From Bacteroidota bacterium (lineage in GTDB: Bacteria > Bacteroidota > Bacteroidia > Chitinophagales > BACL12), in NCBI GenBank assembly GCA_016706255.1, contig JADJJZ010000016.1, positions 1-25,807 on the forward strand: 25,807 nucleotides of DNA, given 5' to 3'. Positions 16,570-25,127 of the stretch are shown piece by piece. The notes beneath the pieces are model-generated. The model saw nothing but the letters and a program-made list of their open reading frames with translations, was not told the DNA's origin and did not search any database. Made by a program: the position numbers and the translations under genes. Positions within the stretch are counted from its first letter, which is position 1. The number at the start of each line of letters is the position of its first letter.

Positions 16570-17546
16570 TCTTTAACTACAGGATAAAAATACATACTCA
16601 ATTGTTTTTTCTTTTGATTGATGGTCACAATTCCCTTCGAAAGATAGTCATAACCAAGGATTCCATTTATAGTTGTTTCATAAACCAGTTGCAAATAATT
16701 CAAATTGGTAAGGATAAATGGCATGGCGACAAATGATTTACCTCCTATAACAACAGAATCCATTTGTCCGTTCAGCACCAGTTGATTATTTCCGCCCGAA
16801 CCTGCCAACGAACCATTGGTGGTAAGTGTAAAATGTTTTAATACTTTATTACTCACCATATTGCTTAATACATTTCGTTCTGCACCGGTGTCGAGACAAA
16901 AGCGCAATTTTTTTTCAGCGGCATATACATCCATAAAAATGATATTATTTACAATATCAATTGGCACATTGAGGTCGGGTTGTGCTAAGCGGTTATATCC
17001 TACTATACGATTTCCTTCCTTATCCAGTTTATATAGAATCAGTAAATTATGTTGTAAATCGATTTCCATTTCTACCTCTTTAAACAAGGATGTCCCTAAC
17101 AACCCTAATATTTTTACCCCGCGGGCATCCTCAAGGTGACCCAGATTCACAATATCAGCATCAACATTGGTGTAAAACATTTCCTGTAAAACAAGGGAAT
17201 CGATTGTTGTGTTTAATACCGTATTGCCACCTCCGGTGATTCCGTATGATGCGGCATTGCCCTCTGCCATTCTGCCCCCGGGAAAATAGGTTTTATTTAA
17301 TACTAAATGTGGTGCTCCTGTATCTAAAATGAAGTTGCCAACCAGTGAATCTACTCTGGCTTCAATCAGAAATAAATTCTGAACCCGTTTCAGCGGAATA
17401 AATAATTCATCAAATTCGCCTTGGGGAATTGGGTCGTCGAAGCCTTTATCTACGTCAGGAATACTTACCTCCGTTGCCTGTGCCGTAAAACACAAAAACA
17501 ACAATGGTAAAATCAACAAATACCTAAATCTATTTTTCAACCGCAT
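16566..17546 (-). CDS. Secreted retropepsin-like aspartyl protease with two DTG motifs
   Basis: Intact, 326 residues. Signal peptide 1-24 (LLILPLLFLCFTAQA). Two repeated aspartyl-protease halves follow: FILDTGAPHLVLN (DTG at 75-77) with GLLGTSLF about 75 residues later, and FCLDTGAERNVLS (DTG at 219-221) with GILGYDYLSKGIVTI. Two DTGs in one chain give a self-contained pepsin-like active site, unlike retroviral homodimers. This fits bacterial aspartyl protease family PF13650/PF13975. It is expected to act in the periplasm or outside the cell. ATG 17546 is chosen over the TTG at 17549 because of the -7 element at 17555. It is coupled to the downstream CBM48 protein. Confidence 0.85.
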   Translation of the reverse strand: MRLKNRFRYLLILPLLFLCFTAQATEVSIPDVDKGFDDPIPQGEFDELFIPLKRVQNLFLIEARVDSLVGNFILDTGAPHLVLNKTYFPGGRMAEGNAASYGITGGGNTVLNTTIDSLVLQEMFYTNVDADIVNLGHLEDARGVKILGLLGTSLFKEVEMEIDLQHNLLILYKLDKEGNRIVGYNRLAQPDLNVPIDIVNNIIFMDVYAAEKKLRFCLDTGAERNVLSNMVSNKVLKHFTLTTNGSLAGSGGNNQLVLNGQMDSVVIGGKSFVAMPFILTNLNYLQLVYETTINGILGYDYLSKGIVTINQKKKQLSMYFYPVVKE

Positions 17547-17554
17547 CAATTGCC

Positions 17555-17562
17555 CAAAAATA
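17555..17562 (-). promoter_or_regulatory. -7 promoter element of the protease-CBM48 operon
   Basis: TATTTTTG on the minus strand fits TAnnTTTG, eight bases before the ATG at 17546. No clear -33 element. Confidence 0.4.
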
Positions 17563-17631
17563 AACGATTAAAGATATACCTCAGCGGGTTTTAACACAAT
17601 TAAACATTTCTTACCGGTGAATGCCATTTTT

Positions 17632-18042
17632 TTATCGGTGGGGAGATGGTTGTTTTCGGCTCCGAATTAAATACTCTGTTGCTATAACAACAACGAAACC
17701 TAGAAAGTACATCAACAAATCGATAGTATTAAATTTACTGCCAATTATGGTTCTGGCTACTTTATTATCCGCTAATCCTAATTTTTCAACCAGTCCGATG
17801 TATTGTAATCCTTCCACAAAAAAAGCAAACAATAAAACGGCTATTGCAACACCAAAGTAATTACCCCGAATAAAAATTTTACAAAAAGTATAAATAAGAA
17901 TTACGACTAATAAATCGCCGATGTAAGGCCGCACAATTCTATCATTTACAAATAGCGCTATTGCTACTTCAGTTAAAAATAGACCTACAGTTGCCAAAAG
18001 ATAGAATAAACGGCGTTCATGATAGGGGAGTTGTTGATGCAT
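17632..18042 (-). CDS. DUF2809 family membrane protein
   Basis: 136 residues with about four hydrophobic segments (LFYLLATVGLFLTEVAIALF, GDLLVVILIYTFCKIF, GVAIAVLLFAFFVEGLQYIG, LLMYFLGFVVVIATEYL). The family pattern is RPYIGDLLVV in the second helix region, then FxVEGLQY and a final GSKFNTIDLLMYFLG. DUF2809 is a short inner-membrane family of unknown function with distant resemblance to VanZ-type folds. It starts 42 bases after the delta-60 gene stop on the same strand and may share its transcript. Confidence 0.8.
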   Translation of the reverse strand: MHQQLPYHERRLFYLLATVGLFLTEVAIALFVNDRIVRPYIGDLLVVILIYTFCKIFIRGNYFGVAIAVLLFAFFVEGLQYIGLVEKLGLADNKVARTIIGSKFNTIDLLMYFLGFVVVIATEYLIRSRKQPSPHR

Positions 18043-18084
18043 ATTTGTGAGGATGCAAGTAAATCCTGAATAGTTGTATCCTTA

Positions 18085-19446
18085 TTACAATAAACGAAAA
18101 GCGATTAAAAATAAATCGGCATTCGTGCCTGAACCTGATTTGGAAATCCATCCTGTAATAACCAGGTTTCCGGCATTATCTAATGTTGCATCATGAATAT
18201 CAAAATAATCGTTTTCAGTAATATCGGGATGCTTATAAACGATAGTTCCCTCTTCCCCAAAACCGTTATCCAATTGTCCATCTGCATTATATCTTGCAAC
18301 CAAAATATTGTGGTCTGTTCCGGCGCCTATTAATAAAAATTTACCATCGGGTTGCATAATGCTGCACCTCAGTGTTTCATTCGACTTTTTGGCAAACTCA
18401 AGTTTGATTTTACCTGTGGGTCCGTAATTTTTGCTGATATCACCAAAATAAGAATAATCAAGATACCCTTTTTTGTTAATTAACATTGCACCGAAATCAT
18501 CATTACTATTTAGCGTTGTTGTGCCACACAAAATATAATTTCCTTTGGCATCAAGCATAATATCTTTTAAATCATCAAATGCATCTTCAAAACCTTGTTG
18601 CATTGATTTGCCATAAGCAAATGTAGAATCCGCAGTGCCGTTATCATTTATTTTCTGGATAATAAAATTGCTGGTTGGATGCGGATTGTTTTTTGGAACG
18701 GCATTTCCGCCTATGAGATAAGTGCCATCAGCAAGTGCAATTATGGTTGTTGCTTTACATTTATCTTTTGAATCTATAGCTAAAGGGTCGCCAATCGGGA
18801 AACGATTTGTATAATGTCCACCATTCGCGAAACTCAAGTCAGGTCTGCCATCAGATTTAAATTTTGTTATGATGAGATTCGACAAATTGCCTCCATTTGA
18901 GCTGCCAACGCCAACGATATTATTATAAAAATCTATATCAAAATCATACAGTTGATAGGCTGACTCGTTTGCAGGAAATAATTTAGCAAAGGTTGAAACA
19001 GCAACACCATTATCACCAAATTGTATATCGCGTTTGCCATCGGCATTTAAACGAATAAAAAATACTTCACTTGGTTTTTCCTTATCAAAACCATAACCAC
19101 CAATAATAATTTTTTTATCTGCCTGCAGTAATATTTTTACCACTGTTGAATTATGAAATAATTTAATACTAATAATGCCATTTGTGCCAAATTGATTATC
19201 TAAAACCCCGGACTGATTAAATTTTGTAATAAATATTTCCTTGCCCGTATCATAACCTGCTTCTTTAGTTCCGGCAACAAAAATGTCGCCGTTTTGAGCT
19301 GCTGTGATAGCGGTTGCATAATCTGATCCATTTGATATGGGATATTGTAAAATTCCACTATTTGCAAATTGCGTATTTAAACTGCCGGGTTGTGCAAATG
19401 TTACATAAAATGAAAAATAGAAAACCGAGAAAATTAATAAGCGCAT
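18085..19446 (-). CDS. Secreted delta-60 repeat protein
   Basis: Intact, 453 residues. Signal peptide MRLLIFSVFYFSFYVTFAQ. Then come seven copies of the delta-60 motif G-x-L-D-x-x-F-G-x-x-G at intervals of about 55-65 residues (GSLNTQFANSGI, GVLDNQFGTNGI, GKRDIQFGDNGV, GRPDLSFANGGH, GTADSTF, GYLDYSYF, GQLDNGFGEEGT), interleaved with GG(Y/N)-type blade strands. This predicts a beta-propeller. The frame extends upstream to ATG 19476, but that codon lies inside the promoter (-7 box 19464-19471), so I take ATG 19446. No C-terminal sorting domain is seen, so it may be freely secreted. Function beyond a propeller scaffold is unknown. Confidence 0.88.
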   Translation of the reverse strand: MRLLIFSVFYFSFYVTFAQPGSLNTQFANSGILQYPISNGSDYATAITAAQNGDIFVAGTKEAGYDTGKEIFITKFNQSGVLDNQFGTNGIISIKLFHNSTVVKILLQADKKIIIGGYGFDKEKPSEVFFIRLNADGKRDIQFGDNGVAVSTFAKLFPANESAYQLYDFDIDFYNNIVGVGSSNGGNLSNLIITKFKSDGRPDLSFANGGHYTNRFPIGDPLAIDSKDKCKATTIIALADGTYLIGGNAVPKNNPHPTSNFIIQKINDNGTADSTFAYGKSMQQGFEDAFDDLKDIMLDAKGNYILCGTTTLNSNDDFGAMLINKKGYLDYSYFGDISKNYGPTGKIKLEFAKKSNETLRCSIMQPDGKFLLIGAGTDHNILVARYNADGQLDNGFGEEGTIVYKHPDITENDYFDIHDATLDNAGNLVITGWISKSGSGTNADLFLIAFRLL

Positions 19447-19463
19447 GCCTGTTATTTTGTTTA

Positions 19464-19494
19464 CAAAGATATACATTTCGGCGGCTTGTCCAAA
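19464..19494 (-). promoter_or_regulatory. Complete Bacteroidota promoter of the delta-60 gene
   Basis: Minus strand TTTG (19491-19494), 19-bp spacer, TATCTTTG (19464-19471). Both elements and the spacing match the -33/-7 consensus. Transcription should start near 19458, downstream of the ATG at 19476, which sets the real start at 19446. Confidence 0.75.
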
Positions 19495-19715
19495 TTACAT
19501 GCCAATTTAATAAATATCGCTTGAAAGTGTTGATAATAAAGAGTTTTAAGGTTTAGTGGAAATCTCACAAATATAAATTAGACAAGACGGAAATTGATGC
19601 TTTGAAACTGATTAAAATCAATTTCAAATCGTGATGCAGGTCATACCTTTTAGGTTAAAAACTATAGTATATTCGGGATGTAAAAATTATTCAGTTCACC
19701 TTAAAAATAAATGAT

Positions 19716-20147
19716 ATGACACTCGTAAAAAAAGGCTGGTCTTCACCATTTGCCAACGGATATTTATCCGACTTATTTAACACAGATAAGTTTTTTAATG
19801 ACGAATTCATTAATTTGGAAAGAATGCCTGCAGTTAATGTTATTGACAATGAAAAATTTTATGAATTAGAAGTTGCTGTTCCCGGAATGCACAAAGAGGA
19901 TTTTAAAGTTGAAATAAAGGACGGTTTGTTATCAATTTACGGCGAACGTAAGGATGAAAAAAAGGAAGAGGATAAAAATTACACCAGAAAAGAATTTAGC
20001 TGCTTGTCGTTTTCACGTATGTTTACCTTACCTGAAAATGTTAGAGCAGGAGAAATAGATGCTGAGTACAAAAATGGCGTGTTGAACATTGTATTACCTA
20101 AAAAAGAAGTAACTACGGTTGCTGCAAAAAAAGTTGAGGTGAAATAA
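19716..20147 (+). CDS. Hsp20 / small heat-shock protein
   Basis: Intact, 143 residues. The alpha-crystallin domain runs from about residue 38: PAVNVIDNEKFYELEVAVPG, KEDFKVEIKDGLLSIYGER, NYTRKEFSCLSFSRMFTLPE, and AEYKNGVLNIVLPKKE. The C-terminal tail carries a V-E-V stretch in place of the usual IxI. ATP-independent holdase that binds unfolding proteins in the cytoplasm and forms oligomers. The SCLSF replacing the common GYSSF is a mild oddity. Divergent from the delta-60 gene, with a 270-bp spacer between the two start codons. A near-match -7 (TACCTTTT, 19644-19651) is the only promoter-like sequence upstream. Confidence 0.95.
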   Translation: MTLVKKGWSSPFANGYLSDLFNTDKFFNDEFINLERMPAVNVIDNEKFYELEVAVPGMHKEDFKVEIKDGLLSIYGERKDEKKEEDKNYTRKEFSCLSFSRMFTLPENVRAGEIDAEYKNGVLNIVLPKKEVTTVAAKKVEVK

Positions 20148-20184
20148 CAGGTTAAACAGGTTTTTATCAGTACTTAGTTTTAGT

Positions 20185-20220
20185 GATGCCCGGGTGTGTA
20201 ATCCGGGCATCGATTTTTTT
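20185..20220 (+). terminator. Rho-independent terminator downstream of hsp20
   Basis: GATGCCCGG (20185-20193) pairs perfectly with CCGGGCATC (20203-20211) around a nine-base loop, then a T7 tract at 20214-20220. The T tract overlaps the stop codon of the convergent exonuclease gene. Confidence 0.9.
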
Positions 20221-20937
20221 AATCCTGGAATACAATATATTCTTCATTCAACAAGGGCAATCCTTTTAATCGCATAATTACCTGTGCAACTGCGATTACA
20301 TCTTTGCTACAATATTTTGCTATTCGATTTAAATTATCTTCTTTCCAATAAACATTACCTACCATACTGCCGTCAATATCATCTTTAGGTGTTGGAACCT
20401 GCAGTACATGTGCAAGCAGATTTAATGAGGTGTAATTTTGAAATCCCCAAATTTCAAGAGCTCCAGCGTATCAACATGATTTACTTCCCAAGGTTTTTTG
20501 CCGTAAATATCCAGCACAGGCGGAAGGGCTAAACCATTAATTAAAAACCTTCGGCACAACCACGGCACATCAAATTCTTTGATATTATGACCGCACAATA
20601 AATAATCATTTTTTGATACATTAATTAATGTTGGTGTAAATGTTTCCAACAATAATTTTTCATCATGCCCACTGTAAGTTTTAATATTCAACACATAGTG
20701 GTCATCTTTTTTTACAAAATAGCCACAGGAAATCACAATTATTTTTCCGAATTCAGCCAAAATTCCTGCTTTTGAAAAATAATATTCTGCAGGATCTTCC
20801 TCTTCCTTTCGGAAACGGCCGGTTTTGTCGTTAAATAATTTTTGAACAGCAGGAGGGAGCTGATTAAAATCAGCATATCCCGGAACAGTTTCGATATCGA
20901 AAATGAACAGAGATTCGGGGTTTACATTTTTTAACAT
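20219..20937 (-). CDS. Predicted PolB-like 3'-5' exonuclease (DEDD fold), one frameshift
   Basis: About 239 residues. ExoI motif FDIETVPG near the N-terminus, the family insert PAEYYFSKAGILAEFGKI, ExoII CGHNIKEFDVPWLCRRFL, DTLELLKFGDFK, and ExoIII IAKYCSKDVIAV. All four acidic residues are in place. This matches the stand-alone exonuclease family PF10108 related to the proofreading domain of DNA polymerase B. The frame breaks at a T4 run (20436-20439); one added base gives NYTSLNLLAHVLQVPTPK and runs to QD-TAA at 20219. It follows the SDR gene after 48 bases. The biological substrate is not known; DNA repair or RNA processing is possible. Confidence 0.88.
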
Positions 20938-20985
20938 AATTAAGGGCGTTACAATTTATGCGCAAAATAAATAAAAATCATGTAT

Positions 20986-21679
20986 TTATTTTGTTATACA
21001 TTGGTATAACGGCACTGTAATTCCTTTTGCCGCGTCAGACAATAAATATAAAATTACATCTGCCACATCGCTGGTTGGTGTAAATGTTTTGTATTGTTCA
21101 GGTGTTGCCCAGCTTAAATTATTTGGTGTTTGTAAAGTGGCAGGAACGATACAGTTCGCACGGATATCCGCTTCACGACCTTCTTCTGCAACACTTAAAG
21201 TTAGGGTAACCACTGCACTTTTACTGGCTGCATAAACGGCATTTCGGCAGCAGGATAAATGGCAGGTTTTGCGCCAATTGTTATGATACTGCCACCATTA
21301 TTTTTTTCAAAATTTGAACAGTATGCTTTAATAATAAAAATGTAGGCAGGGCATTCAGGTTAAATAAAAACTCATAATCTTCAAACGAATAGTCGCTCAC
21401 CGATTTACCCGGTTTGTACCCGCCTGCAAGGTGCACCAGTCCCGCAATATTGGTATCATTTCCAACCAGTGCCTCCACCTCGGCTTCTTTACTCAGGTCG
21501 GCTACCATAGGAAATAAGGTTTTGTTGATGACATCCGGGAAAAGACTGCCAAGGGTTGCGAGACTTTTTTCATTTACCGCACTTGCCCTCAAAATGTACC
21601 CTTTTTCGAGCAGTAGCGCTGCAACCACGCGGCCTAAAGCCCCATCGGCGCCTGTAATTATTATCGTTTTGCCTGACAT
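20986..21679 (-). CDS. Short-chain dehydrogenase/reductase, two frameshifts
   Basis: About 231 residues. NAD(P)-binding TGADGALGRVVAALL (TGxxxGxG) at about 9-23, then HLAGGYKPG (NxAG equivalent), NLNALPTFLLLKH, GGSIITIGAKPA and the catalytic YAASK. IRANCIVPATLQTP follows, and then the C-terminal DVADVILYLLSDAAKGI. Frameshifts lie at the T7 run 21301-21307 and the T3 run 21242-21244; each is repaired by one base. SDRs oxidise or reduce alcohol/carbonyl groups; this substrate is unknown. The promoter at 21690-21723 directly precedes the start. The exonuclease gene is 48 bases downstream. Confidence 0.88.
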
Positions 21680-21689
21680 GTTTTTTTCT

Positions 21690-21723
21690 CAAAAATAAGG
21701 TTTTGTCACTGGTATTGGACAAA
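21690..21723 (-). promoter_or_regulatory. Promoter of the SDR-exonuclease unit
   Basis: Minus strand TTTG (21720-21723), 22-bp spacer, TATTTTTG (21690-21697), ten bases before the ATG at 21679. Confidence 0.55.
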
Positions 21724-21827
21724 TATATAAGGGCATGTGCAGACCAAATTTTAAATTGCTATAAAAAACCTTTATTTTGTGCAGTATTGAGCAGCAGCCT
21801 GCCGCTACGATTAATCAATTCTTGAGT

Positions 21828-22481
21828 ATGAAAAAAACGACACTTACACTGATTATTACTTTAGTTACCTTGTTTTCTGCCCGTTCCACGTATGCCCAGC
21901 TTTGGTTGATGACCGATGGCGGGGTTTTTTTTACTGAAGATTTAGTGGGCTATGGTATCAACGCGAAAGCGGCCTACCATTTCGGCGATTACGACCGTAA
22001 CATGGCTACTTTTGGCGGTGGTTTCAATATGATGCCTAATAAGAAACTCGATTTTGTGGTGTATGATTCAACAGGTTTACTTACTGATACCCTATCAACT
22101 ACCTTAACTTTAATGTAATTACCATTGATGGTGATTATCGCAGATACTTCTTCCAAACTGATGCTGACGACTATTTTGCCTTTTACGGATTAATTGGTGC
22201 CAGCCTTTGGATGGTGAATTCTAAACTTGCCCTTGGCGCTTATGCCGATACCATTTACGCACCACCTGCGGGAACTGCTCTCGTGCAGTCGAATATGAGT
22301 GTGCGTATGCCAATTGGTTTCGGTATGGACTGGACAATCCGTGGTCGTTTTTGGTGGTATTTTGAAGCTAAAATGGAATTGCCGTTTTACTCAGGTAAAT
22401 AACGATTTTATTGGCAACGATTTTGGCGTGAGTTACCACATGAATACAGGTGTTCGTATCCTCCTTTGGGATATCTATTAA
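21828..22481 (+). CDS. Small outer-membrane-like beta-barrel protein, two frameshifts
   Basis: About 217 residues. Signal peptide MKKTTLTLIITLVTLFSARSTYAQ. Then come glycine- and aromatic-rich amphipathic strands (GINAKAAYHFGDYDRNM, TFGGGFNMMPNKK, RRYFFQTDADDYFAFYGLIG, MRxPIGFGMDWTIRGRFWWY, FEAKMELPFYSG), ending YHMNTGVRILLWDIY. This is an eight- to ten-strand barrel pattern. Frameshifts lie near 22104 and near 22395; each is repaired by one base. No specific family is recognised. The start at 21828 is the only one giving the signal peptide. Its stop (22479-22481) overlaps the stop of the convergent NADH dehydrogenase gene. Confidence 0.7.
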
Positions 22482-23764
22482 TGTAATTCCTGCGTTTTTG
22501 TTGGGCTGATGTTGTTGATGATAATCCGCAAGGCTCTGTCGTACGTAATATAATTCCACATCCAGTTTATAAATACCATAAACCGGTTTCTGAATCCAAC
22601 CAGCGACATTAAATGGATAAACATCCAGATATACCAAGCAAAATAACCACCGAAAGAATAACGTGGTAAATCAACCACGGCACGGTGACGCCCAACTGGC
22701 CATGTTTCCTTATTTTATAATAAATGGTTTTAATGGTTTTTAGCAGACATTCGCTTAAAGTTTTCTGCGAGATTAGATGCCTGTTGTAATGCAACTTGCG
22801 CCACACCGGGATGTCCGTTTGGAAATGCCTTATCTGTTTGCATTAATGCAATATCACCTATTGCATAAATATCTTTGTGGTCGGCAACTTCATTAAATCC
22901 ATTCACTATAATTCGATTACCTCTGGTAATTGCAGCTGCATCAATTCCTTCCAATAACAGCACCTTTAACACCTGCTGTCCAAATAACATGGTCGGAGGA
23001 AATAGACTTACCATCTTTAAAATTAATTCCGTTCCTGTGTAATCGCTTACCAATGTATTTAACCAAACTGTTACACCTAAATCTTCAAGATATTTTTTTG
23101 ATAAGCGAGAAGCTTTTCCGACATGGTTGGTAAAATACGATTGCTGTCCTCTATTAAATGTATTTCCATTTTTTCAGGATCTAATTCCCGATAATCGGAT
23201 GGCAATACATTTTTTTTAATTTCTGCCAGCGCACCCGCTAATTCTACTCCCGTAGGGCCACCACCAACAATAATAAAATTGAGTTTTTGTTTCTCAGGGT
23301 TTCCCGCTGCCTGCAAAACAGCATTTTCAAACTGCTGTAAAATTGCACTACGCATACTTAATGCTTCAGGAATCGATTTCAGCGTATATGTTTTGGTTTC
23401 CAGATTTACATTTCCGTAAAAATTTGTGGTTGCACCGGCCAACAATGAGATAATCATAATTGAAATCTACCTGCTGAGGTATGCAACTTTTTTTGGTTTT
23501 ATCTATACCCGTAACTTCTGCCAAACGAAAAGCAATATTTGGTATTTACCTATTTTTCTCCGCAAGGGATATGCAATACTTTCAGCAGTTAAACCGCTGA
23601 AGCAATTTGGTATATAACGGTTGAAATGTATGATAATTATACTTTTATCAATTAACACTACCCGGTAAGGTAACTTATTTTAGTTCTTTAATTAATTCCA
23701 ATCCGGCAAATCCGCCGCCACTATCACAATTTTGAAGTGAACTATCACCAAATCGATTTTGCAT
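22478..23764 (-). CDS. ndh: Type II NADH dehydrogenase (NDH-2), many frameshifts
   Basis: Fragments in three frames are collinear with NDH-2: GGGFAGLELIKELK, VVLIDKSNYHTFQPLLYQIA, FRLAEVTGIDKTKKKLHTS, FIIVGGGPTGVELAGALAE (NADH site), TRGNRIIVNGFNEV, IYAIGDIALMQTDKAFPNGH (FAD site), GVAQVALQQASNLAENF, HRAVVDLPRYSFGGYFAWYI, and a C-terminal membrane-associating helix region MFIHLMSLVGFRN. The enzyme oxidises NADH with a quinone at the inner membrane without pumping protons. I count at least six frame changes, mostly in A or T runs. The start is approximate (ATG 23764). Probably an intact gene in poor sequence. Confidence 0.85.
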
Positions 23765-23878
23765 AGCCTGAACAATTGGATTATAGGATAAATCAAAAAT
23801 TAAAACAATGTGTTCAGAAAACGCGAATATTTTAGTTCCTACCTTATTTCAGAGTTTTGTAAACAAAAAATCTATTGG

Positions 23879-25108
23879 TATGGGCAAAGCAAGTAAGGGT
23901 TTCGGATTTGGTCTTTATGTGTTCAACCGGGCACTTCCGATAAAGATTTTATCACAGATCAGCTGATTTATGCTACAACGGCATATACATTTGAATCAAC
24001 CGACCATGTCTTGAGTTTATTTGACGACCATCACAAAGGTATGTTTATTCAAGATGGGGAAATCCCAACGTTTCCATGGCAGAAGAAAAAATTGCCGGGC
24101 TCTTGGCAAACATCTGGTAGCGATATTAAAGCAAAAGCGCAATTATTCAGCAGCGGCATGGCAGCAATTATAAGGTGGTAATCTTAGCTAATGCAAAGCC
24201 GGTGATAAAATATTAACCCAACCGCAATTGTATGGCACCACCGATGAATTAATTCAGAAGCAACTCAGCGACTTGCGGAAATATCCGTTGCGATTTAAAA
24301 TGATTTTAAACTGTTGAGCAATTTTTAAAACAGATAAAACAATCTGTTTAATTTATATTGAATCACCTTCAAATCCCATGATGGAGGTTTTGATATTCAA
24401 ACATTATGCAAAATTGCATCAATATAAATGTCGCGTTGCAGAGATAATACTTTTTCTTCACCTTATTGTCAAAGCGCCTACCATTGTTAGGTGCTGATTT
24501 TTCTGTGCATTCTGCTGTTTCAAATATTTAAATGGTTATGGAAGTGGTTTAGGTGGTGTTATAATTGAACATGAAAAGTTTGAGAAAATGAAGTTTGGAT
24601 GAAGGTGAAGTTATTAGGTGCAAATTCAAATGCATTTGGATAGTTGGTTATTATTACAAGGATTAAAAACACTTGAATTGGTGTATGGAGCGCCATTGTA
24701 ATAATGCAAAAAAAGTGGCTGCATTTCTTGAACAACATCCTGCCGTATCTAAAGTATTGTATTGCGGTTCAAAAATCATCCTCAAAAAATATTATTAAAA
24801 ACAAATGCTGGCACACAGTGGCATGTGCTGAGTTTTGAATTGTATATGGATTAAAAGCCCGTTAAATTGATGAACAAAGTAAAAGTGTAAAATGGTAAAT
24901 TCCTTAGGCACATTAGATACTTTTAATTCAACATCCTGCAAGTATGACGTACGTAAATCGTTCCATTTTAACGCAGAATGGCTGCAGGTATTACCGACGG
25001 ACTAGTTCGGTTAGGCTGCGGGTGCATAGAAAATGCAGTGATATTATTGCAGATTTAACTCAGGGTATGACAAAAAGGCTCACTCTATGTAACTCCGCTT
25101 TTTATTAA
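23879..25108 (+). CDS. Cys/Met metabolism PLP-dependent enzyme, many frameshifts
   Basis: Joined fragments follow the trans-sulfuration family (PF01053: cystathionine gamma-synthase/lyase, O-acetylhomoserine sulfhydrylase, methionine gamma-lyase). They read YATTAYTFESTDHVLSLF, GNPNVSMAEEKIAGLLA, AQLFSSGMAAI (PLP phosphate/ring contact region), ILTQPQLYGTTDELIQK, IESPSNPMMEV, then SVHSA with SKYLNGYGSGLGG, where the PLP-Lys follows the Ser. The end reads KVAAFLEQHPAVSKVLY, NSLGTLDT, HPASMT and GITDGLVRL. More than ten frame changes prevent any usable ORF. The exact start and the member enzyme cannot be decided; both ends are approximate. It is divergent from ndh and convergent with fabD. Confidence 0.75.
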
Positions 25109-25127
25109 ATATATTATTGATATAAAT

